64,000 nt of DNA from Mycobacterium sp. D16R12 (GTDB lineage: Bacteria > Actinomycetota > Actinomycetes > Mycobacteriales > Mycobacteriaceae). The notes under the pieces were generated by a model, which was not told where the DNA came from, searched no databases, and saw nothing but the letters and a program-made list of their open reading frames with translations. The stretch lies in contig NZ_MAFC01000029.1 in the NCBI RefSeq assembly GCF_002013465.1, forward strand, positions 1-64,000, given 5' to 3'. The translations under genes and the position numbers were made by a program. Below, piece after piece: positions 53,347 to 62,246 of the stretch (positions within the stretch are counted from its first letter, which is position 1; the number at the start of each line of letters is the position of its first letter).

Positions 53347-54368
53347 GCGCCACGCTGCTGCGTTATCTCGGAGTGCGCCTGGCGCTGATCATTCCGACGG
53401 CGTGGATTCTGATGACGCTGGTGTTTGTGCTCATGCGCGGTATCGGCGACCCGATCACCGCGCAGGCCGGCGGCCGACTTGCTCCGGCGGAGATCGCCAA
53501 ACGCAAGGCTGAGGCGGGATTCGACCGCCCCATCTGGACCCAGTATTGGGAGTACCTCGGCGGCGTGCTGCGCGGGGACTTCGGACGTACGCTGACCGAC
53601 AAGCGCTCGATCACCGACATCATCCTGGTCAACGGCGCCGCCACCCTGGAGCTTGCCGTCGGCGCCATCATCTTGGCGCTGCTGGTGGGGATCCCCTTGG
53701 GCCGGTTGGCCGCTACGCATCGCGACAAGATCACCGACGTGTCGTTGCGGCTGGCGGCGGTGTTCTTCTACGCCGCTCCGGTGTTCTTCGTCGCGATCCT
53801 GCTCAAGCTCTTCTTCTCGGTGAAACTGGGGTGGTTGCCCGCCTCTGGGCGCAGCACCGTGGGGACCGAGATCGCGCTGGATGCCATGCCGCACCGCACC
53901 CACCTATTGCTGGTGGACACCGTCTTGTACGGCAACAGTGGATATTTCGTGGATGCGCTCAAACATCTGGTGCTACCGGTGCTGGCGCTCGGGCTGTTGA
54001 CAGCAGGGGTGTTCCTGCGGCTGGTGCGCGTCAATCTTTTGCAGACGCTGCGTGCGGGGTATGTGGACGCCGCCCGTGCCCGCGGGCTTTCGGAGCGAGT
54101 CGTCGTGGGGCGGCACGCCTTCCGGAACTCACTGGTGCCGGTGGTCACGGTGATGGGTATGCAGATCGCCATGCTGCTTGCCGGTGCGGTACTCACCGAG
54201 ACAGCCTTTGAATGGAATGGGTTGGGTTCACAGCTGGCGCACTATCTTTCGGCGCGCGACTTTGTGGCGGTGCAGGGCATCGTCACCGTGATCGCGATCA
54301 TCGTTGCGGTGATGAGCTTCGTCATCGACGGGGTGGTCGCCCTTATCGACCCGAGGGTGAGGTTCTGA
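53343..54368 (+). CDS. ABC transporter permease, DppB-type
   Basis: A 341-residue permease with six helices. The N-terminal helix is preceded by few residues, and a conserved hydrophilic segment (ITAQAGGRLAPAEIAKRKAEAGFDRPIWTQYWEYLGGVLRGDFG) follows it, typical of DppB/OppB. The EAA-like loop is VDAARARGLSERVVVGRHAFRNSLVPVVTV. It starts inside the previous gene's stop and overlaps the next gene by one base (TGATG). It forms a heterodimeric membrane channel with the following permease. Confidence 0.94.
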   Translation: MSATLLRYLGVRLALIIPTAWILMTLVFVLMRGIGDPITAQAGGRLAPAEIAKRKAEAGFDRPIWTQYWEYLGGVLRGDFGRTLTDKRSITDIILVNGAATLELAVGAIILALLVGIPLGRLAATHRDKITDVSLRLAAVFFYAAPVFFVAILLKLFFSVKLGWLPASGRSTVGTEIALDAMPHRTHLLLVDTVLYGNSGYFVDALKHLVLPVLALGLLTAGVFLRLVRVNLLQTLRAGYVDAARARGLSERVVVGRHAFRNSLVPVVTVMGMQIAMLLAGAVLTETAFEWNGLGSQLAHYLSARDFVAVQGIVTVIAIIVAVMSFVIDGVVALIDPRVRF

Positions 54369-55309
54369 TGACGGCATCGGTCAGGGAACCCCTCGGAGAC
54401 CGGCTGCGCAGGCTGCCGGGTGTAGGCCTGTTGCGTTCCACGCATGGCCTGCAACGGTTCACGCTGGTGGCTGGCCTGGTTCTCGTCGTGGGATTTGTTC
54501 TCGTCGCGATACTGGCGCCCTTGTTGGCGCCGTACGGGTTCGCGCAAACCAGTGTGGACGGCATCGATTTCGTGCGACAGCAGGCCCCGTCCTGGGCGCA
54601 CTGGTTCGGTACTTCGGTGCGGGGTGAAGATGTGCTCTCGCGCGTACTGTTCGGTGCCCGCACAGCGCTGCTGGTCATCGTGACCTCGCTGGCGGTTTCC
54701 CTGCCGGTGGGTGTGGCGCTGGGCCTGACCTCCGGATACCTGGGTGGGTGGCTGGACCGTGCGCTGGTGCTGGTGACGGACGCGCTGTACGCCATGCCCT
54801 CGCTCCTGCTGGCCATCGTGGTGTCGATCGCCGTCACCGGAGGTCAATCCAGCACCGGCGGAGGCATTATCGCCGCGGCCATCGCGATCATGGCGGTGTT
54901 CGTGCCGCAGTACTTTCGGGTGGTACGTAATGCCACCGTCGGCATCAAACAAGAGCCGTTCGTGGACGCCGCACGGGTCACCGGGGCCAGCACCCCACGA
55001 ATCTTGTTCCGGCACATCCTGTCCAATGTCACCTCATCGCTGCCGGTGATCATCACACTCAACGGCGCCGAGGCCATCCTCACCCTGGCCGGCCTCGGCT
55101 TTCTCGGCTTCGGCATCGAACCCACTCAGGCCGCCGAATGGGGGTATGACCTCAACAAGGCGCTCTCGGACGTGGCGAACGGCATCTGGTGGACGGGCGT
55201 GTTTCCCGGTACCGCCATCGTGCTGGTGGTGCTCGGGATGACGCTGGTGGGCGAGAGCCTCAACGAGGTCATCAATCCGCTGCTGCGGACGAGGCGGGGC
55301 GACGCATGA
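54368..55309 (+). CDS. ABC transporter permease, DppC-type
   Basis: A 313-residue permease, second membrane subunit. The N-terminal cytosolic segment is short; LAPLLAPYG and HWFGTSVRGEDVLSRVLFGARTALLV are the DppC/OppC hallmark, and the EAA loop is VDAARVTGASTPRILFRHILSNV. The ATG at 54368 shares an A with the previous stop, and its own stop overlaps the ATPase start. Confidence 0.94.
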   Translation: MTASVREPLGDRLRRLPGVGLLRSTHGLQRFTLVAGLVLVVGFVLVAILAPLLAPYGFAQTSVDGIDFVRQQAPSWAHWFGTSVRGEDVLSRVLFGARTALLVIVTSLAVSLPVGVALGLTSGYLGGWLDRALVLVTDALYAMPSLLLAIVVSIAVTGGQSSTGGGIIAAAIAIMAVFVPQYFRVVRNATVGIKQEPFVDAARVTGASTPRILFRHILSNVTSSLPVIITLNGAEAILTLAGLGFLGFGIEPTQAAEWGYDLNKALSDVANGIWWTGVFPGTAIVLVVLGMTLVGESLNEVINPLLRTRRGDA

Positions 55310-56952
55310 GCGAGAAGGAAGCGTTGGCTGCGCTGTCGTTCCAGTCACTGTCGGTGACATTCAGCACCGACAGTGGTCCGGTGGCCGCAGTCGAAGATGT
55401 GTCGTTCGACGTCAAACCGGGAGAGGTGCTCGCCGTCGTCGGTGAGTCGGGTTCGGGCAAGTCGGTGTCCTCGCGCACTGCCATCCGGCTGCTCCCCGAC
55501 ACCGCGCGCATCACCGGTTCGGTTCTGCTCGACGGCCGCGATGTGACCAAACTGTCGGGCCGGGAGCTGACGGCGATGCGCGGCAAGGACATCGCGATGG
55601 TCTTCCAGGAGCCCGGGGCGGCACTGGATCCATTGTTCACCATCGGATACCAAGTGAATGAGGCCGTGCGCGCGCATTCGGATATGAGCCGCGCCCAGGC
55701 CCGTACGCGTGTCATCGAACTACTCAAACTCGTGCAGCTGCCCGATCCGGAGCGCCGCTATGACTGCTATCCGCATCAGCTTTCGGGTGGGCAGAAACAA
55801 CGCGTAGTCATCGCGATCGCCATCGCGTGCGACCCCACGGTCATCATCGCCGACGAGCCAACCACCGCCCTGGACGTGACGGTACAGGCCGAAATCCTGG
55901 AACTCCTGCGGGATCTACGTGACAGGATCGGCAGCGCCATCGTGCTCATCACCCACAACATGGGGGTGGTGGCCGATATCGCAGACCGAGTGGTCGTCAT
56001 GAAGCAGGGAAAGGTTGTCGAAATAGCGCCGGTGGAACAGCTTTTCGCTGCACCTGCCGAGCCGTACACCCGCGCGTTGCTGGCGGCGGTCCCGCACCTG
56101 GGGCAGGGAGATCCCGAGCATGCGCTCGCGCAGAGTCCGGAATCGGCCGAGCCGGTGCTGGAGGTATCCAATCTCGTCGTGGAATTCCCTGGCCTACTGG
56201 GCCGTTCGTCCTTCCGTGCGGTAGATGATGTGAGCTTCAGCATCGGTCGAGGGAAGACCCTGGGGCTGGTGGGGGAGTCGGGATCCGGCAAGTCGACTAT
56301 CGGCCGATGCGTCGCCGCGCTGCAGCAGCCCGCCTCGGGATCGGTGCGGATGCTCGGGCAGGAGCTGGTCGGTATGAGCCAACGCAAGCTGCGTCCGCTG
56401 CGCGCCAAGTTCGGATTTGTGTTCCAGGACCCGGCAACCTCGCTCAATCCTAAAATGCGCGTGGGCGACTGCATCGCCGAACCCATGCGGGTGCACCGAT
56501 ACGGCGATCAGCGCAAGATTCTGGGCCGCGTCGCCGACCTGATCGATGCCGTGCAACTTCCGGCTGGCACCGAAAACCGCTATCCACATGAGCTTTCGGG
56601 TGGCCAACGGCAGCGTGCCAATCTGGCCCGAGCACTTGCCTTGGGACCCGACCTGCTGGTCGCGGACGAGCCCACCAGTGCGCTTGACGTGTCTGTACAG
56701 GCAGCGGTGCTGGACCTGTTCGAGGAGCTGCAGCGTCAGTGGCAGTTCGCCTGCCTGTTCATCAGTCACGATCTCGCGGTGGTGGATCGGCTGGCCGACG
56801 AGGTCGCGGTGCTACGTCACGGTGTCCTGGAGGAGCTCGGGACGCGCGGCCAGATCTTGCACAATCCGACGACCGAGTACACCCGCACATTGGTCGCCGC
56901 CGTGCCCGTGCCGGATCCCATAGAACAACGCGCGCGGCGGCGCAGCCGCTAG
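55306..56952 (+). CDS. Fused oligopeptide ABC ATPase (DppD-DppF in one chain)
   Basis: A 548-residue protein carrying two complete ABC modules. The first (residues about 10-270) has Walker A GESGSGKS, signature LSGGQKQR and Walker B VIIADEPTTALD; the second (about 285-540) has GESGSGKS, LSGGQRQR and LLVADEPTSALD. Dipeptide importers usually use two separate ATPase genes; a fused form is known in actinobacteria. It energises uptake by the preceding genes. The stop shares CTAG with the convergent lipase gene. Confidence 0.94.
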   Translation: MSEKEALAALSFQSLSVTFSTDSGPVAAVEDVSFDVKPGEVLAVVGESGSGKSVSSRTAIRLLPDTARITGSVLLDGRDVTKLSGRELTAMRGKDIAMVFQEPGAALDPLFTIGYQVNEAVRAHSDMSRAQARTRVIELLKLVQLPDPERRYDCYPHQLSGGQKQRVVIAIAIACDPTVIIADEPTTALDVTVQAEILELLRDLRDRIGSAIVLITHNMGVVADIADRVVVMKQGKVVEIAPVEQLFAAPAEPYTRALLAAVPHLGQGDPEHALAQSPESAEPVLEVSNLVVEFPGLLGRSSFRAVDDVSFSIGRGKTLGLVGESGSGKSTIGRCVAALQQPASGSVRMLGQELVGMSQRKLRPLRAKFGFVFQDPATSLNPKMRVGDCIAEPMRVHRYGDQRKILGRVADLIDAVQLPAGTENRYPHELSGGQRQRANLARALALGPDLLVADEPTSALDVSVQAAVLDLFEELQRQWQFACLFISHDLAVVDRLADEVAVLRHGVLEELGTRGQILHNPTTEYTRTLVAAVPVPDPIEQRARRRSR

Positions 56953-58988
56953 GAGTCGCCTGTGGCGTGCTCGTGAGACGGTCCGGTGGTGACTTTCTTG
57001 TGGTCACCGGCACCCGAGCTGGAGTTGGTGTCCGAATGGCCGGGCTTGCTGTCACCTCCCCCGGCCGCCGATCGCGAGCCTGTCGAGCCGGACGAGCCTG
57101 CACCGTCCTTGGGCGCCGAAGATTGTTGTCCGCCAAGGCTGCTTGACGATCCTGGGCGTCCAGGGGAACCGTCGGGGGTGTGCGCAGCGGCCCCGGCACT
57201 TGCGGGCGCCGCGCCGTTCTTCTCGGTCGCCGTCGGGGGCTTCACCGACTGCGCCGACTTCGTCGACTCCGAATCGGTGGTGGAGCCGCTGGTCGGGTGA
57301 TCGGCGGGTCTGCCGCCCGCCGTTGTCCCACTGCGGCCGGCTAGCCCATTGGCGCCGATGCCGATTTTCGGTGTGATGCCCACAGTCTCATGGGCTGAGG
57401 ATTTCTTGTCGGCATCCGGCTTACCCGCTGCCTGGCTGGCCTTCGTGTCACCATCCGACGGGGAGGATTTGGCGCTGGCGCCCTGGTTGACCTTGGCGGG
57501 ATGATCCGGCTGCGCGGAGATCTTGGTGCTCGATGACTGTTCGGCCGGGCTATCGGCAACCCTCACACCGTGAGTTTCGCTGATGGAAACCGATTGGCCA
57601 TTGCGTTTCAGCGTGACATCGCGCCCCGCAACCTCAAGGGTCGCTCCCGAAGGCGTGGTGACGGTGCCACCGGTAGCGGCCTTGCCGGTTGATTCGCGAG
57701 ATTGCCTGGTGGCGCTCGGCTTTAGATCGGATCGGTCGTCGACGGTTGCGACCACCTTGCCGCCCTCGGACACGGTTGTCGTATCGCCGTCCCGGGTGAG
57801 AGTGGTGCCGGGATTGGCCTTGACCTGGTCGACTGAGCGCTGTGCCGACTGGCTGGACTTGAGGTAATTGGTCACCGCCGAGATGACGTCCCCGGTATTC
57901 AGGCCGTGGTCGACGACCCCGTCACGCGGCACGCCGGGCAGCGCATGCGCTTCGATGTTGACCGCGGTGGAACCCGGTGCTGCGGTGATGAACTGAGATT
58001 TGTATGGCGTGGCCACCACATCGTCCTTGGTGCTCACTACCAGGTAGTCGACGCCGGGTTTGGTGTCCGGAAGTTTGTTGAGCTTCTCGAGGAAGCGGCT
58101 GCCCACGGTTTGTTGCGACAGGGACGGCCAGGCCAGTGTGCTGGCGGTCCCATAGATCGCGTCCTTGACGGGCTTCCAGCCATTGATGTCGACGGAGTTG
58201 CCCACCGGGCCAACGAAGTCCGCCAGGCCGCTGAAGTTGGTGCCGTGGGTCGACGGGGCGAGTTGAACGACATTGGCCACTCTGTCAGATTTGTCCTGCG
58301 CCACGAAGTTCTTGATCAGTAGGCCGCCCTGGGAATGGCCCACGAGGTCGACCTTGCCCGCGCCCGTTCGGTCCAAGACCGTCGCGACTTCGCGCGCGAG
58401 CTGCTGGGTGGACACTTCGACGTCACCGAAGCCACGCAGCCCGAGCTTCTGTCCGATCGATCCGACGAGGCCCTGAAATCCGGTCTGGCCGTACTCGAAG
58501 GTGAATGCCTTCATCCCTGCGTCGTGCAGGCTCGTCTTCATCGAATCCCAGTACTTCTCGTTCTCGGCGGTGCCGTGCACCAGGACGACTGGGATGCTTC
58601 CCGGTGTGAGTTTGTCGGCTTCGGAAGAGGAAGTGGCAGATTCTGACATGATGACAGCATCGAGTCCTTGGCCGTTCACGCCCGGGTTCAGCGACACGGT
58701 GGCCCGTTTGGTGATCGTCAAGGTGGGTGAGGAATCAGAGGCGCCGTGCTCGGCTCCGAGCGGCGTCGAGCTCGAGGTCAGAGAAATGAACCCGGACTCC
58801 ACCATCACTGTCATCGGCGCGGACAACGGATTGACTGGGGTCGGGTGGAGGGCGGCGGGCGCCCCGTCCGTGACAACCAAGGATGCGACGAGGGACGCGG
58901 CCAGCAGAAGGCGCAGCCTGTCTGCACGTGGGTGCGGTGAAGGGGGATTCCGGAAGATACCGCTCGCTTGATGCGATGCCGTCGGCAT
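56949..58988 (-). CDS. Exported lipase/esterase with long low-complexity C-terminal tail
   Basis: A 679-residue exported alpha/beta hydrolase. The signal core is RLRLLLAASLVASLVVTDGAPAA. The catalytic domain runs from about residue 130 to 385: VVLVHGTAENEKYW holds the oxyanion HG, VDLVGHSQGGLL the nucleophile Ser219, and a late ALPGVPRDGVVDHGLN the likely His region. It resembles class 2 lipases (LipA/EstA, PF01674). Two short beta-rich repeats follow, and the last 200 or so residues are Ser/Gly/Pro/Ala-rich with no fold. The start at 58988 is picked from the signal peptide. A role on lipids or polyesters outside the cell is inferred. Confidence 0.8.
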   Translation of the reverse strand: MPTASHQASGIFRNPPSPHPRADRLRLLLAASLVASLVVTDGAPAALHPTPVNPLSAPMTVMVESGFISLTSSSTPLGAEHGASDSSPTLTITKRATVSLNPGVNGQGLDAVIMSESATSSSEADKLTPGSIPVVLVHGTAENEKYWDSMKTSLHDAGMKAFTFEYGQTGFQGLVGSIGQKLGLRGFGDVEVSTQQLAREVATVLDRTGAGKVDLVGHSQGGLLIKNFVAQDKSDRVANVVQLAPSTHGTNFSGLADFVGPVGNSVDINGWKPVKDAIYGTASTLAWPSLSQQTVGSRFLEKLNKLPDTKPGVDYLVVSTKDDVVATPYKSQFITAAPGSTAVNIEAHALPGVPRDGVVDHGLNTGDVISAVTNYLKSSQSAQRSVDQVKANPGTTLTRDGDTTTVSEGGKVVATVDDRSDLKPSATRQSRESTGKAATGGTVTTPSGATLEVAGRDVTLKRNGQSVSISETHGVRVADSPAEQSSSTKISAQPDHPAKVNQGASAKSSPSDGDTKASQAAGKPDADKKSSAHETVGITPKIGIGANGLAGRSGTTAGGRPADHPTSGSTTDSESTKSAQSVKPPTATEKNGAAPASAGAAAHTPDGSPGRPGSSSSLGGQQSSAPKDGAGSSGSTGSRSAAGGGDSKPGHSDTNSSSGAGDHKKVTTGPSHEHATGDS

Positions 58989-59061
58989 GCACCAAACGGT
59001 AGGTGCTCGACCGGTAGATCGCATGTCGAGCGTCCCAATTCTGTTGCAACACTGACAATTT

Positions 59062-59075
59062 GTGACTGGTGTCAC
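59062..59075. promoter_or_regulatory. Inverted repeat upstream of the exported lipase gene
   Basis: GTGAC-TGGT-GTCAC, perfect 5-base arms, located between the amidase and lipase genes, about 75 bases from the lipase start. It could be an operator or a chance palindrome. Confidence 0.35.
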
Positions 59076-59106
59076 GGTTGAGGGTTGGATGTGGCCGGAT
59101 GGTCGA

Positions 59107-60528
59107 CTAGCCCAGAATCGAGAAGGGCCGCGCCTCCTCGACTTCCAGGGCCAGTTCAAGCAGCGTCCGCTCGCTGCCTCGGCGGCCGCTGAACATCACC
59201 CCGATGGGCAGACCGTCCGGATCCTGGCCGAGTGGAAGCGATATGGCCGGAGCGCCGGACGCGTTGTGCATCGGGGTAAAGCCCACGTATGAGCTGAGCT
59301 TGTCCAGCAACACCTCGGGATCCTGGTCCGGGGTGAGGTACCCGATGCGCGGGGTGGTGTGGGTGAGCACCGGGGTCAGCACGGCATCGAGACCGGTGTC
59401 GAATCCGCGCTCGTACACCCGGCCGGATGCGGCCAGCCGGGCCAGGAACAGCGGCGTGCGGTAGGACCGCCTGACAAACCTGCGGCTGAGTCCGAGTGTC
59501 AGTGGGTCCAGTCGGGAGGCGTCGAATCCGTCGAACAGTCTGGAACCGCCCTTGGCGACGGCGAACGCCAAGAAGGACCAGTAGTCCTCGAAGTCGGTTT
59601 TGAACGAGGGCAGCACTGCAGGTGTGTACGGCTCGACGCTGTGGCCAAGGGACTCAAGCATTTCCGCGGCGGAGTTCACCGCTTGCCGGGTCGCGGTATC
59701 GGTGGCCGGGGTGAACGGGGAATCCATGCACAGACCGATGCGCAGCCGGCGCTGCACCGGGCGGTCCACGCGGCCGATCGGCGCCAGTTTCGGATTGCGG
59801 TAGTGCAGTTCGGCCGCTTCGAAGAACCGAGCGCAGTCGCGGACGCTGCGTACCAGCACCCCGTCGGCGACGATCTTCACGGGCGCCGAGCTGCTCGACG
59901 GATCGCCCAAAAGCCTTCCACGACTTGGCTTGAGGCCAACCAGTCCGCAGACCGCGGCCGGAATCCGGATGGAGCCGCCGCCGTCGTTACCGTGCGCGAT
60001 GGGCACCACGCCGGCGGCCACCAGGGCCGCCGAGCCGCCTGAGGACCCGCCGGCGGAGAAGTCCGTGTGCCACGGATTGCGGGTGACCGAGCCTCCCGAA
60101 CGTTCCGTGCTGGCAGACCAGCCGTATTCCGGCATGGTCGTTGACGCGATGGGCACGACTCCGGTGCTCAGGAACTGTTGTGTGAACGGTCCGTCCACGG
60201 TCTGCAGCGTCGGTGCGATCGCCGCCGAGCCTTCTGTCAGCGGCATCCCCGCCACATGGATATTGCATTTTGTCGCGGTGGGTACGCCCCGAAAGGCAAT
60301 GAACGTCTCGGCGCCGTCCGCCACTTCTGCCCGCTCTCGCGCCCGCGGAAAGTCCTTGAACTCCACAGCATTGAGCGCCGGATTGACCCGCTCCAGGCGG
60401 ACGATGGCGGCCTCGGCGCACTCGCCCGCGGTGACCTCGCCGGAGGCGATACGCTCGGCGACCCCGGTGGCATCCAGGTCGCCAAGAGCGTCCTCGGTGA
60501 ATGCCGAAACGACGTGCGTGCCCGTCAT
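59107..60528 (-). CDS. Amidase (amidase signature family)
   Basis: A 473-residue amidase. The signature FSAGGSSGGSAALVAAGVVPIAHGNDGGGSIRIPAA contains the cis-Ser and the nucleophile Ser of the Ser-cisSer-Lys triad, and the Lys is in GVPTATKCNIHVAG. The usual Asp after that Lys is replaced by Cys. Length fits the family. The ATG overlaps the stop of the upstream TetR gene (ATGA), so both form an operon, divergent from the Rieske oxygenase. It may release ammonia or an acid from an amide substrate of the same pathway; the substrate is unknown. Confidence 0.9.
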   Translation of the reverse strand: MTGTHVVSAFTEDALGDLDATGVAERIASGEVTAGECAEAAIVRLERVNPALNAVEFKDFPRARERAEVADGAETFIAFRGVPTATKCNIHVAGMPLTEGSAAIAPTLQTVDGPFTQQFLSTGVVPIASTTMPEYGWSASTERSGGSVTRNPWHTDFSAGGSSGGSAALVAAGVVPIAHGNDGGGSIRIPAAVCGLVGLKPSRGRLLGDPSSSSAPVKIVADGVLVRSVRDCARFFEAAELHYRNPKLAPIGRVDRPVQRRLRIGLCMDSPFTPATDTATRQAVNSAAEMLESLGHSVEPYTPAVLPSFKTDFEDYWSFLAFAVAKGGSRLFDGFDASRLDPLTLGLSRRFVRRSYRTPLFLARLAASGRVYERGFDTGLDAVLTPVLTHTTPRIGYLTPDQDPEVLLDKLSSYVGFTPMHNASGAPAISLPLGQDPDGLPIGVMFSGRRGSERTLLELALEVEEARPFSILG

Positions 60529-61148
60529 GCGTGACCTCCTAGGTAGGCGACGATCGCGTTGGTCAGGCCTCGACGGGCCTCTTCCAGATCCGAGTAGGTT
60601 CCCAGCTGCTTTTCCGACACAAGCCCACGCATGGCGCCGGGGATGAAGGCCGCCACCTCGCGCACCCGGATCGGATCCACATCCAAGCCGTCGAACGCCT
60701 GCCCGCACGCTCGTGCCCAACGATGCTTCCATGACGCCAGCTCGGCGGCGGTGTGGGGGTAGAGCCGTTCCAGCTCGGCGGGTTCATGGGGCAGTGCGCG
60801 GCGCAGGTTCTCAATGGCCCGGGAGTCAGGTGAGGTCAAACCCCGATAGAGGGTTTCGACGATCGCGCTGACCCGGCGATCCAGTGGGCCCTCCGGATCG
60901 GATCGCCAGGGCTGGTCGCCGCGCCGCTCGGCGGTGCGCTGCAATACCGCGGCCCACAGCCCGTCGATATCACCGAACTGGTACTTGACCGCGCCCCAGG
61001 TGGCGCCGCATTCCTTGGCGATTCTGTTCGCCGACACCGCGGCGGGATCGCCCGAGGCGAGCACGCGCAGCGCCGTATCGAGCATGCTCTCGCGGGTCGC
61101 CAGGCCGCGACGATTAGCTCGTCGTCCGGTGGCCACCGCTTCGCTCAT
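60525..61148 (-). CDS. TetR-family transcriptional regulator
   Basis: A 207-residue TetR regulator. The helix-turn-helix segment is DPAAVSANRIAKECGATWGAVKYQFGDIDGLW, preceded by a basic N-terminus (GRRANRRGLATRE). It is co-transcribed with the amidase and faces the Rieske oxygenase operon across a region containing a perfect 10-base-arm palindrome, so it probably represses both directions. The inducer would be the pathway substrate or intermediate. Confidence 0.92.
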   Translation of the reverse strand: MSEAVATGRRANRRGLATRESMLDTALRVLASGDPAAVSANRIAKECGATWGAVKYQFGDIDGLWAAVLQRTAERRGDQPWRSDPEGPLDRRVSAIVETLYRGLTSPDSRAIENLRRALPHEPAELERLYPHTAAELASWKHRWARACGQAFDGLDVDPIRVREVAAFIPGAMRGLVSEKQLGTYSDLEEARRGLTNAIVAYLGGHA

Positions 61149-61173
61149 TTCAGTGATGCTAGCGGTCGGGAAT

Positions 61174-61197
61174 TTTTCACAGAAGTATCTGTGAAAA
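61174..61197. promoter_or_regulatory. Perfect inverted repeat, probable TetR operator
   Basis: TTTTCACAGA (61174-61183) and TCTGTGAAAA (61188-61197) separated by AGTA, in the 90-base divergent region between the TetR-amidase and the Rieske-reductase operons. It lies upstream of a -10-like TACTGT at 61213-61218 and overlaps the expected -35. Confidence 0.8.
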
Positions 61198-61238
61198 GTG
61201 GACGGATTGGATTACTGTCACCGCGTGAGGAGGTGCCG

Positions 61239-62246
61239 ATGCCGAAGCCGCCGTTGTCGATGAAGCCCACGGGGTGGTTCCAGGTCGCCTGGTCCGCAGA
61301 GATCGCGGTCGGCGCTGTGCACCGGATGACCTACTTCGGGCGCGAGATGGTGGCCTGGCGCGCACAGTCGGGCGAACTCGCCGTCATGGATGCCTACTGC
61401 GAGCATCTCGGTGCACACCTCGGGCATGGCGGCCACGTTGAGGGCGATCGCATCGTCTGTCCCTTTCACGGCTGGGAATGGAACCGCGACGGCAAGAACG
61501 TGTGCATCCCGTACGAGAATCGGCCAAATCCATTGCGGCGCATTCGAAGTTATCCAGTGGTGGAACGCAATGAGGCGGTGTACATCTGGCATGACGTCGA
61601 TGGACGCGAGCCGTACTTCGACGTCCCGGATGTCTTCACCGGATTCGCCGACGGCAGCAGCGCCCAGGACTACTACCCGGGATATCCGCATAGCACCCTG
61701 TATCGGGAACGGCTGCAACTGCATCCGCAGTACGTGCTCGAGAACGGGGTCGATTTCGCGCACTTCAAGTACGTGCACAAGACGCCGTTCATCCCGAAGT
61801 TCACCCGGCAGGAGTTCGAGGAGCCCATCTCCTATGTCGACTTCACCATTGCCTTCGACGAGATACCGGGCATGTCGGCCGAGGAGATGAAGAGCGGAGT
61901 GCAGGCCATCAACGGCGGCTTGGGGGTCGCCGTCACCAAGAGCTGGGGGATGATCGACAACCGCACCGTGTCCGCGGTGACCCCGGTCGATGACCAGACC
62001 TGCGATGTCCGATTCACGGTCTTCATCGGAAGACCCCCGGGGGACTGCGCCAGCGGGTCCGAGGAACCGTCGCGGACTGCAAAGACCTTCGCGCAGGCCA
62101 TCATCGACCAGTTCCTTGCCGACATCCACATCTGGTCGCATCAACGCTACTCGGACCCGCCGGCCCTGGTGCGGGCCGAATACGAAGGCTTCATCGCCCT
62201 ACGGAAATGGGCAACCCAGTTCTATCCGGAGGAAGTCCGCGCATGA
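61239..62246 (+). CDS. Rieske [2Fe-2S] oxygenase alpha subunit, KshA-like
   Basis: A 335-residue ring-hydroxylating oxygenase. The Rieske cluster ligands are Cys54, His56, Cys74 and His77 (YCEHLGAH; CPFHGW). The non-heme iron site in the catalytic domain is Asp172-x2-His175-x4-His180 (VDFAHFKYVH), following the pattern of 3-ketosteroid 9-alpha-hydroxylase KshA. AGGAGGT precedes the ATG. No reductase of the KshB type is adjacent, so electrons come from elsewhere. Its ATGA overlap with the next gene indicates one operon. Substrate, steroid or other, is unknown. Confidence 0.9.
   Translation: MPKPPLSMKPTGWFQVAWSAEIAVGAVHRMTYFGREMVAWRAQSGELAVMDAYCEHLGAHLGHGGHVEGDRIVCPFHGWEWNRDGKNVCIPYENRPNPLRRIRSYPVVERNEAVYIWHDVDGREPYFDVPDVFTGFADGSSAQDYYPGYPHSTLYRERLQLHPQYVLENGVDFAHFKYVHKTPFIPKFTRQEFEEPISYVDFTIAFDEIPGMSAEEMKSGVQAINGGLGVAVTKSWGMIDNRTVSAVTPVDDQTCDVRFTVFIGRPPGDCASGSEEPSRTAKTFAQAIIDQFLADIHIWSHQRYSDPPALVRAEYEGFIALRKWATQFYPEEVRA

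Noticed and set aside
61178..61193. TCACAG and CTGTGA as a second PhoP box
   Set aside because: The halves are inverted and part of a longer palindrome next to a TetR gene, whereas a PhoP box is a direct repeat.
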